A stretch of DNA of 32,980 nucleotides from Fimbriimonadia bacterium (lineage in GTDB: Bacteria > Armatimonadota > Fimbriimonadia > Fimbriimonadales > GBS-DC). A program made the translations under genes and the position numbers. The notes below the pieces were generated by a model. The model did not search any database and was not told the DNA's origin. It saw only the letters and a program-made list of their open reading frames with translations. The stretch spans positions 1 through 32,980 of the forward strand of contig JAHCHP010000029.1 in the NCBI GenBank assembly GCA_026129765.1, read 5' to 3'. Positions 21,930 to 30,667 of this stretch are shown here, one piece after another (within the stretch, counting starts at the first letter, position 1; the number at the start of each line of letters is the position of its first letter).

Positions 21930-24900
21930 ATGATGATGTGTTCAAAATGCCGGTTTGAAAATCCGGCAGGAATGAAGTTTTGCGGGAATTGCGGGGCGCA
22001 GTTGCCTCAGACCGCGCGTGAAGAGGGCGAGCGCCGTCGTGTCACGATCCTGTTTGCGGATGTGTCTGGCTTCACGACGCTGTCTGAACAGTTGGGCGCA
22101 GAGGAAGTGTTCCATTTGATGAACCGCTGCTACAAGCGCATGGGGCAGGTTCTGGAACAGCATGGCGGTACGGTGGACAAGTTTATAGGCGACTGTATTA
22201 TGGCGCTGTTTGGCGCTCCGGTCGCGCATGAAAATGACCCCGAACGCGCGGCGCGCGCCGCGTTAGCGATGCAGGAAGAACTAAAACTGTTTAATCAGGA
22301 ACAGCAGTGGGAGCCAGGCGCGTTCATACAGATGCGTATTGGCATCAATATGGGTTCGGTGATAGCGGGCGCGATGGGGTCCGATCAGCAGCGTCAGTAT
22401 ACGGTGATGGGCGATGCGGTCAATGTCGCCAGCCGCCTGCAGGCATTGGCGGAACCGGGCGGAATTCTGGTTGCCTCGACCGTGCGCGATCAGACTTGCC
22501 ACCTGTTCCGTTATCGCGAACGCGGCGAAACCTCGCTCAAAGGCAAAGAGCAAACCGTCTCTGTTTTCGAACTGCTGGAACCGTTCGAGACAGAATCGCG
22601 CTTTATCGCGTCGCGCGCCACCTCGTTGGTGGGTCGCCAACAGGAAATCGAACGCTTGCAACGCGCCCTCACGACTGTGGACGCTTCCCAACACGCGATT
22701 ATTCATATCTTAGGCGATATTGGCTTAGGAAAATCGCGCCTGCTGTCTGAGTTGTTGGCGTTTGCCGGCTCGCTCAGCGCGCGCTGCCTGCATACGAGCT
22801 GTCATGTGGGCGAAAATCATATCTCTTACCATGCGATTCGTAAATTGCTTCTACAACTCTTTGAGATTCCCGCAAATGCGCCTATCCAAGAACGGCGCGC
22901 CCATTTAGATTCCCGTCTCGATGCCTACGGTTTGGAGTTGGGGGAATCCGCGCCGTTTTTCTACGCGGCCATGGGGGTTTCTGTGCCGCTGCCCGCCGCG
23001 CATGAAGCGGCTCAACGCATGGCGGCGCGCGCGATATTGGAGGTATTTCAAGCTGCCTGTCAATCGAGCCTGCTTATGTTGTTCATTGATGATCTACAAT
23101 GGATCGACCTGCCCTCGCGGGATGCGCTTGCCGAAATCGCTTCTAACTTCCCTTTTGTCCCGCGCGCCGATTCCCACGGCGCCGCCCTTGCCTGCGCGTT
23201 CCGACCTGAAGAGTGCCAGCCCTCATGGGAAGCGGATATAGAGATTCGCTTGGAGCCGTTGACACCACAACAGACCGAAGACTTGGCGCAAGAACTGCTC
23301 AACACCGACTCGTTGCCGAAGCCGGTTCTGGATCAAATCGTAGAGCGTTCAGGCGGCAACCCTCTCTTTGTCGAGGAGATCGCGCGCGGTTTGGTGGAGA
23401 TGGGCGCACTGGTTCAAGATGAAACCGGATGGATAGCCGCCCTGGAGGCGACAGAGATGGTACTGCCAGCGGCGGTGGAAGCGGCTATGACCGCGCGCAT
23501 CGACCGCCTTCATCCCGAAGAAAAACGCGCGCTGCAGATCGCGGCGGTCATCGGGCATACGTTTTCTGCCCCCTTGCTCCAGCGCGTTTCAAACATAGAA
23601 GAGTCACGGCTGTTTCCGGTTTTGAACTGTTTGGAGAACGCGGCATTTCTTCAAACCATGAGCCGCGATGCGCCCGTGAGTTATGCGTTCCGCCAGCCTC
23701 TCGCCCGCGAAGTGGCGTATCAGATGTTGCTGCAAGCGAACCGGCGCGCTTACCACGAATCGACCGCTCAGGCGATGGAATCGCTGTTTGAGGCATGTCC
23801 TGAAGATTATTATGAACAGATCGCGTATCATTACGCGCGTTCGGATAACCGGGAAAAAGCGATCGAGTATTTGATGAAAGCGGGACAGAAAGCCATGAGC
23901 CTGTTCGATGTTTCTGAGGCGCGCGCCTGCTTTACGGATGTCTTAGAGCGGATCGATGCCCTTCCGTACGAAGCGCGCCATCAGAAACTGTTGGAACAGC
24001 TTTGCTGTTTTGAATCGGCGGGTGACGCCTACAGCTTATTGGGCGATTATGCGCAAGCCATCCGCTATTATGAAAACGCGCTGAAGAAATTACCCTCAGA
24101 AAGCTGCGATAGCGCGGGATGCGATTACCGACCCGATACCGTGATGCGCAAAATCGGCAGGAACTATGCCAAGCAGGCGCGCTTTTCGGAAGCGATGGAG
24201 TGGTTGGAACGCGCCCGCCAGAAAGCCTTGTCCGATTCTGGAACTACCTCCCACCGGGAATTGGCGCGTATTTGGGCGGAATTGGCGGTTGTCGCGCTGC
24301 GTCAAGGGCATTATTCGGAGGCGGCAGAGTATGCTTTCAAGGGTCGCCAGTTGTCAGAGCAGGTCGGCACGATGAAAGAGATTGGCGATTGCTGCTTGGT
24401 GCAGGGCGTGGTGCAGCATAGTCAGGGTGATTTGGCGCAGGCGGAAGAGAATTTCCGTGCCAGTTTGCGTATTCGCGAGCAGGTGGGCGACTTGGTGGGA
24501 ATCGCTTCCGCGCTGAACAATTTGGGCAACCTGTTGTACGATGGCCAGCGGTACGAGGAGGCAAGCGCGATGTACCAGCGCAGTTATGAGCTGCGAGAGA
24601 AGATGGGGCATAAGGAAGGGATGAGCCTTGCGCTGGTGAACCTGGGTAATGTCGCTCAACGCCTGAAACGGTATGAGGAAGCCAAAGAACGCTTTGAAAA
24701 AGCCATTACTTTGGCGACCGAGATCGGCAGCCATTATACAGCGAACGGAGGGCGGGTCAGCGCGGCGCGCGCAAGACTGTTGTTCGGCGATAATGAGGGC
24801 GCTCGCGTTCTGCTGGCGGCGGCGAAACGCGAAACTGAGCAGTACGGAATTCAGGACCTGCTCTGTTTGACCGAATCGCTCAGTTCGGAAGCCGCTTTGA

Positions 24901-25148
24901 TGGAGGGCGATTTGGAAGCTGCGCTGGACGCGGCGGAACGCGCGCTTGCGCTTGCCCAGCAAGTCGGCAGCAAATTCCACCAGGCGGCGGCGTTGCGAAG
25001 TCAGGGTTATGCGCTGGTTGCCGCGGGAGACGCGCAGACAGGGCAGCGGACCCTGCAAGAAGCCATCGCGCTCTTTGAGGAGGCTGGTTCCATCGAAGAA
25101 GCCGACTCAATTAAAGAACGCGCGGCAAACCTTAGTCCACCGAGCTGA
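21930..25148 (+). CDS. Zinc-ribbon / class III nucleotide cyclase / NTPase / TPR signalling protein
   Basis: 1072 residues from the first of three consecutive ATGs. The frame is open upstream to 21486, but that part overlaps the opposite metal gene and promoter and has no protein-like content. Order: zinc ribbon with C4, C7, C18, C21; class III cyclase domain (about 36-190) with metal Asp D44 and D88, base-selecting K84 and T158, and transition-state N165 and R169, so catalytically competent; SLVGRQQEIERL and Walker A GDIGLGKS (262-269), Walker B MLFIDDLQWID, an AAA/STAND-type ATPase; then a C-terminal half of TPR repeats (for example SALNNLGNLLYDGQRYEEA). Probably makes cAMP under control of the NTPase-TPR sensor. 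Known architecture; ligand and targets unknown. Ends 17 bases inside the converging gene. Confidence 0.9.
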   Translation: MMMCSKCRFENPAGMKFCGNCGAQLPQTAREEGERRRVTILFADVSGFTTLSEQLGAEEVFHLMNRCYKRMGQVLEQHGGTVDKFIGDCIMALFGAPVAHENDPERAARAALAMQEELKLFNQEQQWEPGAFIQMRIGINMGSVIAGAMGSDQQRQYTVMGDAVNVASRLQALAEPGGILVASTVRDQTCHLFRYRERGETSLKGKEQTVSVFELLEPFETESRFIASRATSLVGRQQEIERLQRALTTVDASQHAIIHILGDIGLGKSRLLSELLAFAGSLSARCLHTSCHVGENHISYHAIRKLLLQLFEIPANAPIQERRAHLDSRLDAYGLELGESAPFFYAAMGVSVPLPAAHEAAQRMAARAILEVFQAACQSSLLMLFIDDLQWIDLPSRDALAEIASNFPFVPRADSHGAALACAFRPEECQPSWEADIEIRLEPLTPQQTEDLAQELLNTDSLPKPVLDQIVERSGGNPLFVEEIARGLVEMGALVQDETGWIAALEATEMVLPAAVEAAMTARIDRLHPEEKRALQIAAVIGHTFSAPLLQRVSNIEESRLFPVLNCLENAAFLQTMSRDAPVSYAFRQPLAREVAYQMLLQANRRAYHESTAQAMESLFEACPEDYYEQIAYHYARSDNREKAIEYLMKAGQKAMSLFDVSEARACFTDVLERIDALPYEARHQKLLEQLCCFESAGDAYSLLGDYAQAIRYYENALKKLPSESCDSAGCDYRPDTVMRKIGRNYAKQARFSEAMEWLERARQKALSDSGTTSHRELARIWAELAVVALRQGHYSEAAEYAFKGRQLSEQVGTMKEIGDCCLVQGVVQHSQGDLAQAEENFRASLRIREQVGDLVGIASALNNLGNLLYDGQRYEEASAMYQRSYELREKMGHKEGMSLALVNLGNVAQRLKRYEEAKERFEKAITLATEIGSHYTANGGRVSAARARLLFGDNEGARVLLAAAKRETEQYGIQDLLCLTESLSSEAALMEGDLEAALDAAERALALAQQVGSKFHQAAALRSQGYALVAAGDAQTGQRTLQEAIALFEEAGSIEEADSIKERAANLSPPS

Positions 25149-25848
25149 GATTGAAGCCTGCCCCAATAAACAGCCGATGCCGGTCGCTGGTGCCACTATT
25201 GACCCAGCCAATCGCCACTTTGTAGTTCGCCTGTCCGTACATCAAGACGATCCCTGTCGAATCGCGACGGTTGTTTTTGGTTTTGCTGCGCCATTCCCCG
25301 ACCAGCGTGAGTTGATCCGAGATGGGATAAATTAGTCCGGCAAAGGCATCCGCGCTATCGCGCCGGGTTCCGTCGCGGTCACGGACATGCATAATCCCGC
25401 CCGTCAGTTTCACAGCGCGTCCCGAAACCGGTTCCGCTATTCCTTTGGTCGCGACCAGATAGTATTGGGAGGTGCGAATGTCGCCGCCAATCATATCCGC
25501 GCCCACTGCTAAGCTGGGCGTCATGAGTGTTTCGGATTGGAGTTGGTATTTGGCGAATCCGCCCGCGCTGGAACGTGTCCTGCCGGTTCCCGTTTGATGC
25601 AGAAAAACGCCCCCCACTTCCAGGCGGTCCGCCAACCCTACTGCCACACCGCCCGACCACCAATGGCGCGTGATGTTGCCGCGCTTGATGTCAAAGGTTG
25701 ACAGCCCCACTTGTACGGAACGGTACGGTGTGACATCGGCGGTGGGACTAAAGACCAACCCGGTGCTGCCATAGAGCGATTGCCCGCTCGCGCCCTGCCA
25801 TAGACCGGCAAGCAGCAGTCCGCAAGCAAAAAAACATCGTCGAATCAT
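25132..25848 (-). CDS. YjbH-like exported beta-barrel protein
   Basis: 238 residues from the ATG at 25848; the frame is open further upstream but the signal peptide (MIRRCFFACGLLLAGLWQGA) begins here. The mature part is a series of amphipathic strands: SLYGSTGLVFSPTADVTPYR, then RSVQVGLSTFDIKRGN and LTLVGEWRSKTKNNRR. The opening resembles the GLxxTPTA-like start of YjbH-family outer-membrane proteins linked to polysaccharide export, but the match is partial. No ribosome site is visible; a TATAGT (25861-25856) ends 7 bases before the ATG, as for a leaderless transcript. Its 3' end overlaps the cyclase gene tail to tail by 17 bases. Confidence 0.65.
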   Translation of the reverse strand: MIRRCFFACGLLLAGLWQGASGQSLYGSTGLVFSPTADVTPYRSVQVGLSTFDIKRGNITRHWWSGGVAVGLADRLEVGGVFLHQTGTGRTRSSAGGFAKYQLQSETLMTPSLAVGADMIGGDIRTSQYYLVATKGIAEPVSGRAVKLTGGIMHVRDRDGTRRDSADAFAGLIYPISDQLTLVGEWRSKTKNNRRDSTGIVLMYGQANYKVAIGWVNSGTSDRHRLFIGAGFNLSSVD

Positions 25849-25904
25849 AATCAGAACTATACCTGATTTTATGGGTCTGTATGCTGAATAAAGTTTCTGA
25901 GGCT

Positions 25905-25930
25905 GGGGATGAAGACTGCGCTCCATCCCC
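25905..25930. repeat. GGGGATG/CATCCCC hairpin
   Basis: Seven-bp perfect arms around a 12-base loop upstream of the YjbH-like gene. No T-run on either strand. Confidence 0.4.
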
Positions 25931-25980
25931 CGGTTGGAATGTCAATACGAACAAGTTTATTTTTCGTGGATTCAGGTGTT

Positions 25981-26002
25981 CCCCGCTTTCGCGAGGATGA
26001 CC
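25981..26002 (-). repeat. GTCATCCTCGCGAAAGCGGGG-type dispersed repeat
   Basis: On the - strand it reads GGTCATCCTCGCGAAAGCGG, close to a hairpin-forming motif (CGCGAAAGCG core) common between genes in many bacterial genomes. Only one copy is in this window. Confidence 0.35.
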
Positions 26003-26050
26003 AGATAGAATTCTAATTTTCTATGTTTGCGCATATAGAGTTAGGTTCTT

Positions 26051-26078
26051 GGGGGAGACTGCTAAATCAGCCTCCCCC
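26051..26078 (-). terminator. Strong GC hairpin after the pseudopilin gene, without T-run
   Basis: On the - strand GGGGGAGGCTG pairs with CAGTCTCCCCC over 11 bp (one G-U), loop of 6, starting 9 bases after the pseudopilin stop. It is followed by AAGAACC and not T residues, so it may stabilise the 3' end of the mRNA or act with Rho. Confidence 0.5.
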
Positions 26079-26087
26079 TGGTTCGGT

Positions 26088-26831
26088 TTAAAGAGTGGGT
26101 TCTTTCATTGGGTCATACCAGTCGCGCGAGGGCGGACTGCCGGGCGTTTGCTGCCAGGTTTGGGCAAAGGCGTGCCATTTGGCATGACCGTCGATAAAGA
26201 CATAGTTGGAGCCGTTGTTATGACGGCGGATCGCCAGGGTAGTGGGTTCTTGTTTGGCAGAGTCCCAGGTTCGGTCATTCATCATCATATCGGTCACGCG
26301 CGCGGGCGTCCCCCAATACATCGGCATGAAGTGGTCCGCTTTGATGACGGCGTTGGTCTTTGTGTTGCGGTCGCCCAACTCTGCCGAAAAGATGCATTGC
26401 GCGGGAGCAACCACACCGGCTAAGTTGAAGGGACGCGGCGCCATATGGTTTCCATACGGAGGGTGGAACGGGTCCAGATAGGCATTGAAACCGTAAGAGG
26501 TCATGCGCGCGGGCGTCTCCTGCCAGCCGGGTCCATGATCCGAAGGACACCGGTTCAACAAGCGGGACTTGGAGTAAGGCTGTATCAATTCAATCCAAGA
26601 GGGAGGCGTTCCTACCCCTTGCCACATCATCGCTACTGACGGCAACGAATCTTCGTAGTCCATAACGTACATGTAAACTGCCATGCCCATTTGCCGCGTA
26701 TTGGACAAACAGGCGGTATGTCGCGCTTTGTCGCGCGCTTGGGCGAACACAGGGAATAGGATCGCCGCAAGGATTGCAATAATCGCGATCACGACTAACA
26801 ACTCTATCAATGTAAATGCTCTTTGTTTCAT
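26088..26831 (-). CDS. DUF1559-like type II pseudopilin / prepilin-like protein (H-x9-DG type)
   Basis: 247 residues. N-terminal prepilin signal with leader MKQRA and helix [20 protein letters not shown]; the cleaved bond would be A5-F6 (Ala at -1 where Gly is usual), with the conserved Glu at mature position 5. It continues into [20 protein letters not shown], a hallmark of the expanded Armatimonadota families. Near the C-terminus H-x9-D-G is present in [16 protein letters not shown]. Such proteins are held in the membrane by the N-helix and probably assemble or act at the envelope; the individual function is unknown. A GAGGAGG lies 6 bases before the ATG. Confidence 0.92.
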   Translation of the reverse strand: MKQRAFTLIELLVVIAIIAILAAILFPVFAQARDKARHTACLSNTRQMGMAVYMYVMDYEDSLPSVAMMWQGVGTPPSWIELIQPYSKSRLLNRCPSDHGPGWQETPARMTSYGFNAYLDPFHPPYGNHMAPRPFNLAGVVAPAQCIFSAELGDRNTKTNAVIKADHFMPMYWGTPARVTDMMMNDRTWDSAKQEPTTLAIRRHNNGSNYVFIDGHAKWHAFAQTWQQTPGSPPSRDWYDPMKEPTL

Positions 26832-26913
26832 GGTTTTCCTCCTCTGAGCAGCTTTGGTTTCTCAACAATGGTCTTTGTGAGAACCTTTTAAGACCCGTAA
26901 CGGTTCAGCCACT

Positions 26914-27276
26914 TCAGAGCAGGCGAGGGGGCGGCGCATCAGGCACGAGCGCGCGTTTGATAGGAGCAAACGCCACTGGCAACCTGAGCAGCCTCCTTAA
27001 ATCTTCTATAGGACGAAAGGATGTTTGAAGTAAGATGGCTTGAAAGCGTTTTGTCAACACAAGATTTTTCTGGTCTGCCCGGTCGCAGCGAGTCCAACGG
27101 GCTTGGTTTGCGTTTTGGTCCTCACTCGCGCAACAACATTGGTCGCCGCCAGCGCAATCCAAACATTGACAGACATGGGTTGCGTCACCAGAGACCGCCT
27201 GCCGCTGTACACTCGGAATGACCGGTATGTTGGCGATGGCGAGCCAGAGAACAAATGCGCGTAGTAGGGTTTTCAT
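26914..27276 (-). CDS. Small exported Cys-rich protein
   Basis: 120 residues from the ATG at 27276; an in-frame GTG at 27285 is an alternative. Signal peptide MKTLLRAFVLWLAIANIPVI. The mature part has a Cys cluster HVCQCLDCAGGDQCCC and ends APIKRALVPDAPPPRLL, a Pro-rich tail. The layout, signal peptide then metal-ligand cluster then a -PP-x tail, is like the His/Cys protein at 21291-21701, though the sequences differ. No family is recognised with confidence; metal or redox binding is a guess from the Cys cluster. A promoter-like site lies immediately upstream (27300-27329), which supports expression. Confidence 0.6.
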   Translation of the reverse strand: MKTLLRAFVLWLAIANIPVIPSVQRQAVSGDATHVCQCLDCAGGDQCCCASEDQNANQARWTRCDRADQKNLVLTKRFQAILLQTSFRPIEDLRRLLRLPVAFAPIKRALVPDAPPPRLL

Positions 27277-27299
27277 CTCTGTCACATCCCTCTACCGTA

Positions 27300-27329
27300 A
27301 TAATACCCTATGTTGATGGCTTAAGTCAA
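27300..27329 (-). promoter_or_regulatory. Sigma-70-like promoter for the Cys-rich protein
   Basis: On the - strand TTGACT (27329-27324) and TATTAT (27305-27300) are separated by 18 bases, 24 bases before the ATG at 27276. Confidence 0.6.
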
Positions 27330-27427
27330 GTCATTATACCCATTTAGTCAAATTACTTACAAATTCTCAATCTATGGGTTGCTTATGCGCGTTTGGCATG
27401 GCAAAACGGACAGACTTTGCCCCATCT

Positions 27428-27455
27428 GTCACCCTGAGCGGAGCGAAGGGGTCTG
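27428..27455 (+). repeat. GTCACCCTGAGCG dispersed repeat, copy 3
   Basis: Nearly identical to 14465-14492 (26 of 28), with the downstream GAGATTCGCC motif at 27473-27482 also shared. It lies in the 264-base gap between the Cys-rich gene promoter and the permease gene; nothing else was recognised in that gap. Confidence 0.65.
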
Positions 27456-27540
27456 TGATAACAGCGAAGACAGAGATTCGCCTTTCAAGGAAAATTCATT
27501 CGTTCGCAAGGAATGAGGACAGGTTTGAGACAGCCTCCTG

Positions 27541-29943
27541 TCAGGTTGCCCGCTCCTTTGCGCTTTTTGCCAGGTTCATACGGTTTAAGCTGAGGATGGC
27601 GGGCAGTTGTGAGAAGAACATCACGATCAGAATCAAAAAGGCTGTGAGCGCGTAAGTGGACGGTAGGATCGTCACCCGGAAGGCGAAGAGTTCCATTTGC
27701 TCTTCTGAGGAAGCGGCTGTGATGAAGCCTTCCACAAACAGGCGTCCGACGGGCAGTCCGATCAGCGCGCCTATCACCCCAATCAGCATATTTTCCAGCG
27801 TGATCATGCCAATGATTTGAGCGCGGCTGACCCCAATCGTTCGTAAGGTTGCCACTTCATTGGAGCGCTCTAAGACGTTGATGGTGACCATGTTGAAGAG
27901 AATGGAAAAGCCTAAGCCCATTCCAAACAACAACATAATGAACACGAACCGGCGCGACAGTTCCATCATCGAATCGATCATTTTGCGAATGTCGGAAGTG
28001 GAAGAAACAGCCGCTGTTTGGGGCAATGCGTTCAAGCGTCTTCTTATCTCCTCTTCGTGTCCTGGGGCGGCTTTGATGAGAATGCTGCTGACGGCTCCGG
28101 GCGGCAAAGCCAGTTCGTTTCGGAACAATCGGCGAAGCTCATCAATAGGTAAATAGGCAACCGTGCCTATAGGTTCCCAGTTAAACCCGGCGACCCGAAC
28201 TGTTTTTTCCCGCGTTTCCTCTTCGGTCTCTCCTTTTGGCAGCCTAATTTTCACCTGGTCTCCCCGTTCCAGTTTCAATCGTTTGCGCAGGGTGGGACCG
28301 AAAATCGCGCCTTCATAGCGGACGCTCATAGGCTGGTCGGAATCGCTGGTCAATCCATAGAGGCGTGTACCCGGCTCCAAGCCTGTCAACAGCGCCGAGT
28401 AGGTTTGATTTCCTTTGATGAATTCCACCGGGATTTGCAAAACCGGTTCTGCCCAAACCACCCCGCGCCATGAGCGAACTTGATTCACCAAGTGGCGATC
28501 TTGATGAACAAGAAATTGCGCGCGCAAATCCTCGCGAAATGTCGCTGCGAACATCTCGTTGAGGGTGGCTTGGGAAGAGTCGAGAATCCCTTGCGCGGTC
28601 ATCAAAAGCGCCATGGCAGCGACAATGCCAAACAGCGTGGAGAGCGACCGTTTGGGCTGGCGGAACAGGTTTCGGATAGGGATGCGCCACAACAGGCTTA
28701 GCTTGGGGAGAATGTGATCTAAGGCGGGGACTCTGCTGGCACTGGGTTTGGGCGGGCGCATGGCTTCTGCCGGGTTAATCGCTGCCGCGGCGCGCGCCGG
28801 TAAAATCGCCGCGATTAAGCAGACGCTTAAACCAATGCAGACACCCACCAGCATGACGCTGCCCTGCGGAGCGAACTGGGTATAAGGCACAGAGGTCATC
28901 GAGAGGTAGGCGCGGGTCGCCCACCCGCCCAAGGGATACCCTGCCGCGATGCCCAATAGGCTGCCGATGGCTCCCAGTACGGCAGCGCTTGCCAAATAAT
29001 GGATGACAACCCCGCGACGCGATATGCCCAAAGCGCGAAGCACCCCAATGACAGGACGCTGGAGATGAACCGCGCGCATCAGCAGGGTATAGACGGTCAA
29101 CCCAGAAACACTGAGAAACAGGACCGGGAACAACACCGCATAAGCGCGGAAACCTTCCACATCCTGCTGCATCAGTTGATAGCTGGGCTGGTCTTCACGC
29201 GGAACCGGCTCTTCAGGGCGATAGCTGGACAGCGCGCGTTTGGTTTCCCTGAGCAGCGGCATGAGGTGATCCGGTGCTTGAGCCGTCACCTTGACTTCAT
29301 TGATTAAGCCTGATTTGCCAAGCAGGGAACCCAGCACCTCTTGCGCGACAAACATCACGCCGAAGGTATCGGGCATCGGCATGAGGTCCTGCTTGCTTTG
29401 AACCACATAGATATATTCGGGACTGCGCGCAATGCCCACAATTCGCAAACGAATCGTCTGTCCTTGTCGTTTGACAATAACCTGGTCGCCGGGTTTCAGG
29501 CGATGGTGCTTGGCAAAACTCTGCTCCATCAAGACTTCTCGTTCGGTTCCGGGAGACAGGTAACGCCCTTCACTGATGACCACATCGTTGACCTGGGGGC
29601 GCCGATCTGCGGGGATACCGATCAGCCTGCCGATGAATCGTTTGGATTGGCGATTGGGCAGTTCCAGTTCCACATCTTCGCGCCACCGCCCTTCCACTCG
29701 AGCCACGCCCGGCAGGCGACGAATTCGTTCCACTGCTCTTTCGGGCGCGCCATTCAGCGCAATCCCAATATGTTCAAAATGGAGTTGGTTATAGGAATAG
29801 TCATAAGACGCATTCAAATTTTTGTAGGTCATGTAGGCAGCGCAATAGAAGGCAATACCCAGCATGATCATCGCGATGACCGCCAAATATTGCCACCGTG
29901 ACCGCTTTAGATCGCGAATCAGTTTAAGGTTGAGAACCGACAT
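27541..29943 (-). CDS. ABC transporter permease with two FtsX domains
   Basis: 800 residues from the ATG at 29943, one base after the ATPase stop; a more upstream in-frame start would overlap the ATPase gene. N-terminal membrane helix (QYLAVIAMIMLGIAFYCAAY), a periplasmic MacB-like domain, three helices of a first FtsX domain (around GVLRALGISRRGVVIHYLAS), an internal helix (SLSTLFGIVAAMALLMTAQG), a second periplasmic domain, and a second FtsX domain near the end (EVATLRTIGVSRAQIIGMIT). This duplicated layout resembles single-chain LolCE/MacB-type permeases. It probably uses ATP hydrolysed by its partner to drive periplasmic export of a lipid, lipoprotein or drug with the fusion protein. Substrate unknown. 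Confidence 0.9.
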   Translation of the reverse strand: MSVLNLKLIRDLKRSRWQYLAVIAMIMLGIAFYCAAYMTYKNLNASYDYSYNQLHFEHIGIALNGAPERAVERIRRLPGVARVEGRWREDVELELPNRQSKRFIGRLIGIPADRRPQVNDVVISEGRYLSPGTEREVLMEQSFAKHHRLKPGDQVIVKRQGQTIRLRIVGIARSPEYIYVVQSKQDLMPMPDTFGVMFVAQEVLGSLLGKSGLINEVKVTAQAPDHLMPLLRETKRALSSYRPEEPVPREDQPSYQLMQQDVEGFRAYAVLFPVLFLSVSGLTVYTLLMRAVHLQRPVIGVLRALGISRRGVVIHYLASAAVLGAIGSLLGIAAGYPLGGWATRAYLSMTSVPYTQFAPQGSVMLVGVCIGLSVCLIAAILPARAAAAINPAEAMRPPKPSASRVPALDHILPKLSLLWRIPIRNLFRQPKRSLSTLFGIVAAMALLMTAQGILDSSQATLNEMFAATFREDLRAQFLVHQDRHLVNQVRSWRGVVWAEPVLQIPVEFIKGNQTYSALLTGLEPGTRLYGLTSDSDQPMSVRYEGAIFGPTLRKRLKLERGDQVKIRLPKGETEEETREKTVRVAGFNWEPIGTVAYLPIDELRRLFRNELALPPGAVSSILIKAAPGHEEEIRRRLNALPQTAAVSSTSDIRKMIDSMMELSRRFVFIMLLFGMGLGFSILFNMVTINVLERSNEVATLRTIGVSRAQIIGMITLENMLIGVIGALIGLPVGRLFVEGFITAASSEEQMELFAFRVTILPSTYALTAFLILIVMFFSQLPAILSLNRMNLAKSAKERAT

Positions 29944-29944
29944 T

Positions 29945-30667
29945 TTACCATTGAAGTTGATCCGCGCTGAGCGGGTTGGGATTGAATTCATCTGCCACGA
30001 TTTGTCCGCTTCTTAACCGGATGACCCGGTCGGCAATGGCAGAAATGGCTGTATTGTGGGTGACCAAAAGCACGGTTTGATTCAGCTCGTGGGTGATGCG
30101 GTCTAACAACGCCAAAATCATCCTGCCGGTTTCAAAATCGAGTTCGCCTGTGGGTTCATCGCAAAGCAGGATGGGCGGGTTCTTTACCAATCCCCGCGCA
30201 ATGGCGACGCGCTGCTGTTCGCCGCCGCTCAGTTCGCTGGGGAAATGGCGCGCCCGTTCGCGAAGACCGACCTCTGCTAAGACTTGGTCGATGTCGCGTG
30301 GACGCGCCACCAATTCCGCCGCCAATTGCACGTTCTCATGCGCTGTTAAGGTAGGGATCAAATTGAAGAACTGGAACACAAACCCGATCTTGTCCCGGCG
30401 CAAACGGGTCAATTCCGATTCGTTCATGTTTTGGATATCTTGACCATCGATCAGAACGCGCCCAGAGGTGGGGGTATCCAGCGCGCCCACGATGTTTAAG
30501 AGGGTCGATTTTCCGCATCCACTCGGACCCAGAATCACCACGAATTCGCCGCGCGTCAAGGTCAGGGACACATCGCGCAGCGCGTATACCTGCACCTCCC
30601 CCATGGAATAGACCTTAGAAACCCCTTCCAATTTCACCGCTGTGTTCGTTTCTACCATACGAATCAC
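29945..30667 (-). CDS. ABC transporter ATPase, LolD/MacB type
   Basis: 240 residues with Walker A GPSGCGKST (47-55), signature LSGGEQQRVAIARGL (146-160), Walker B ILLCDE (166-171) followed by PTGELD, and H-loop H204. The sequence FFNLIPTLTAHENVQL and the length of about 230 are typical of the LolD/MacB/FtsE-like group that energises FtsX-type permeases. GTG start overlapping the previous stop (GTGA); an ATG three codons in is an alternative. Middle gene of a three-gene export operon. Confidence 0.94.
   Translation of the reverse strand: MIRMVETNTAVKLEGVSKVYSMGEVQVYALRDVSLTLTRGEFVVILGPSGCGKSTLLNIVGALDTPTSGRVLIDGQDIQNMNESELTRLRRDKIGFVFQFFNLIPTLTAHENVQLAAELVARPRDIDQVLAEVGLRERARHFPSELSGGEQQRVAIARGLVKNPPILLCDEPTGELDFETGRMILALLDRITHELNQTVLLVTHNTAISAIADRVIRLRSGQIVADEFNPNPLSADQLQW

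Noticed and set aside
24354..25058. 234-codon - strand frame opposite the TPR half of the cyclase protein
   Set aside because: Repeat-rich antisense frame, explained by the TPR codon pattern on the + strand.
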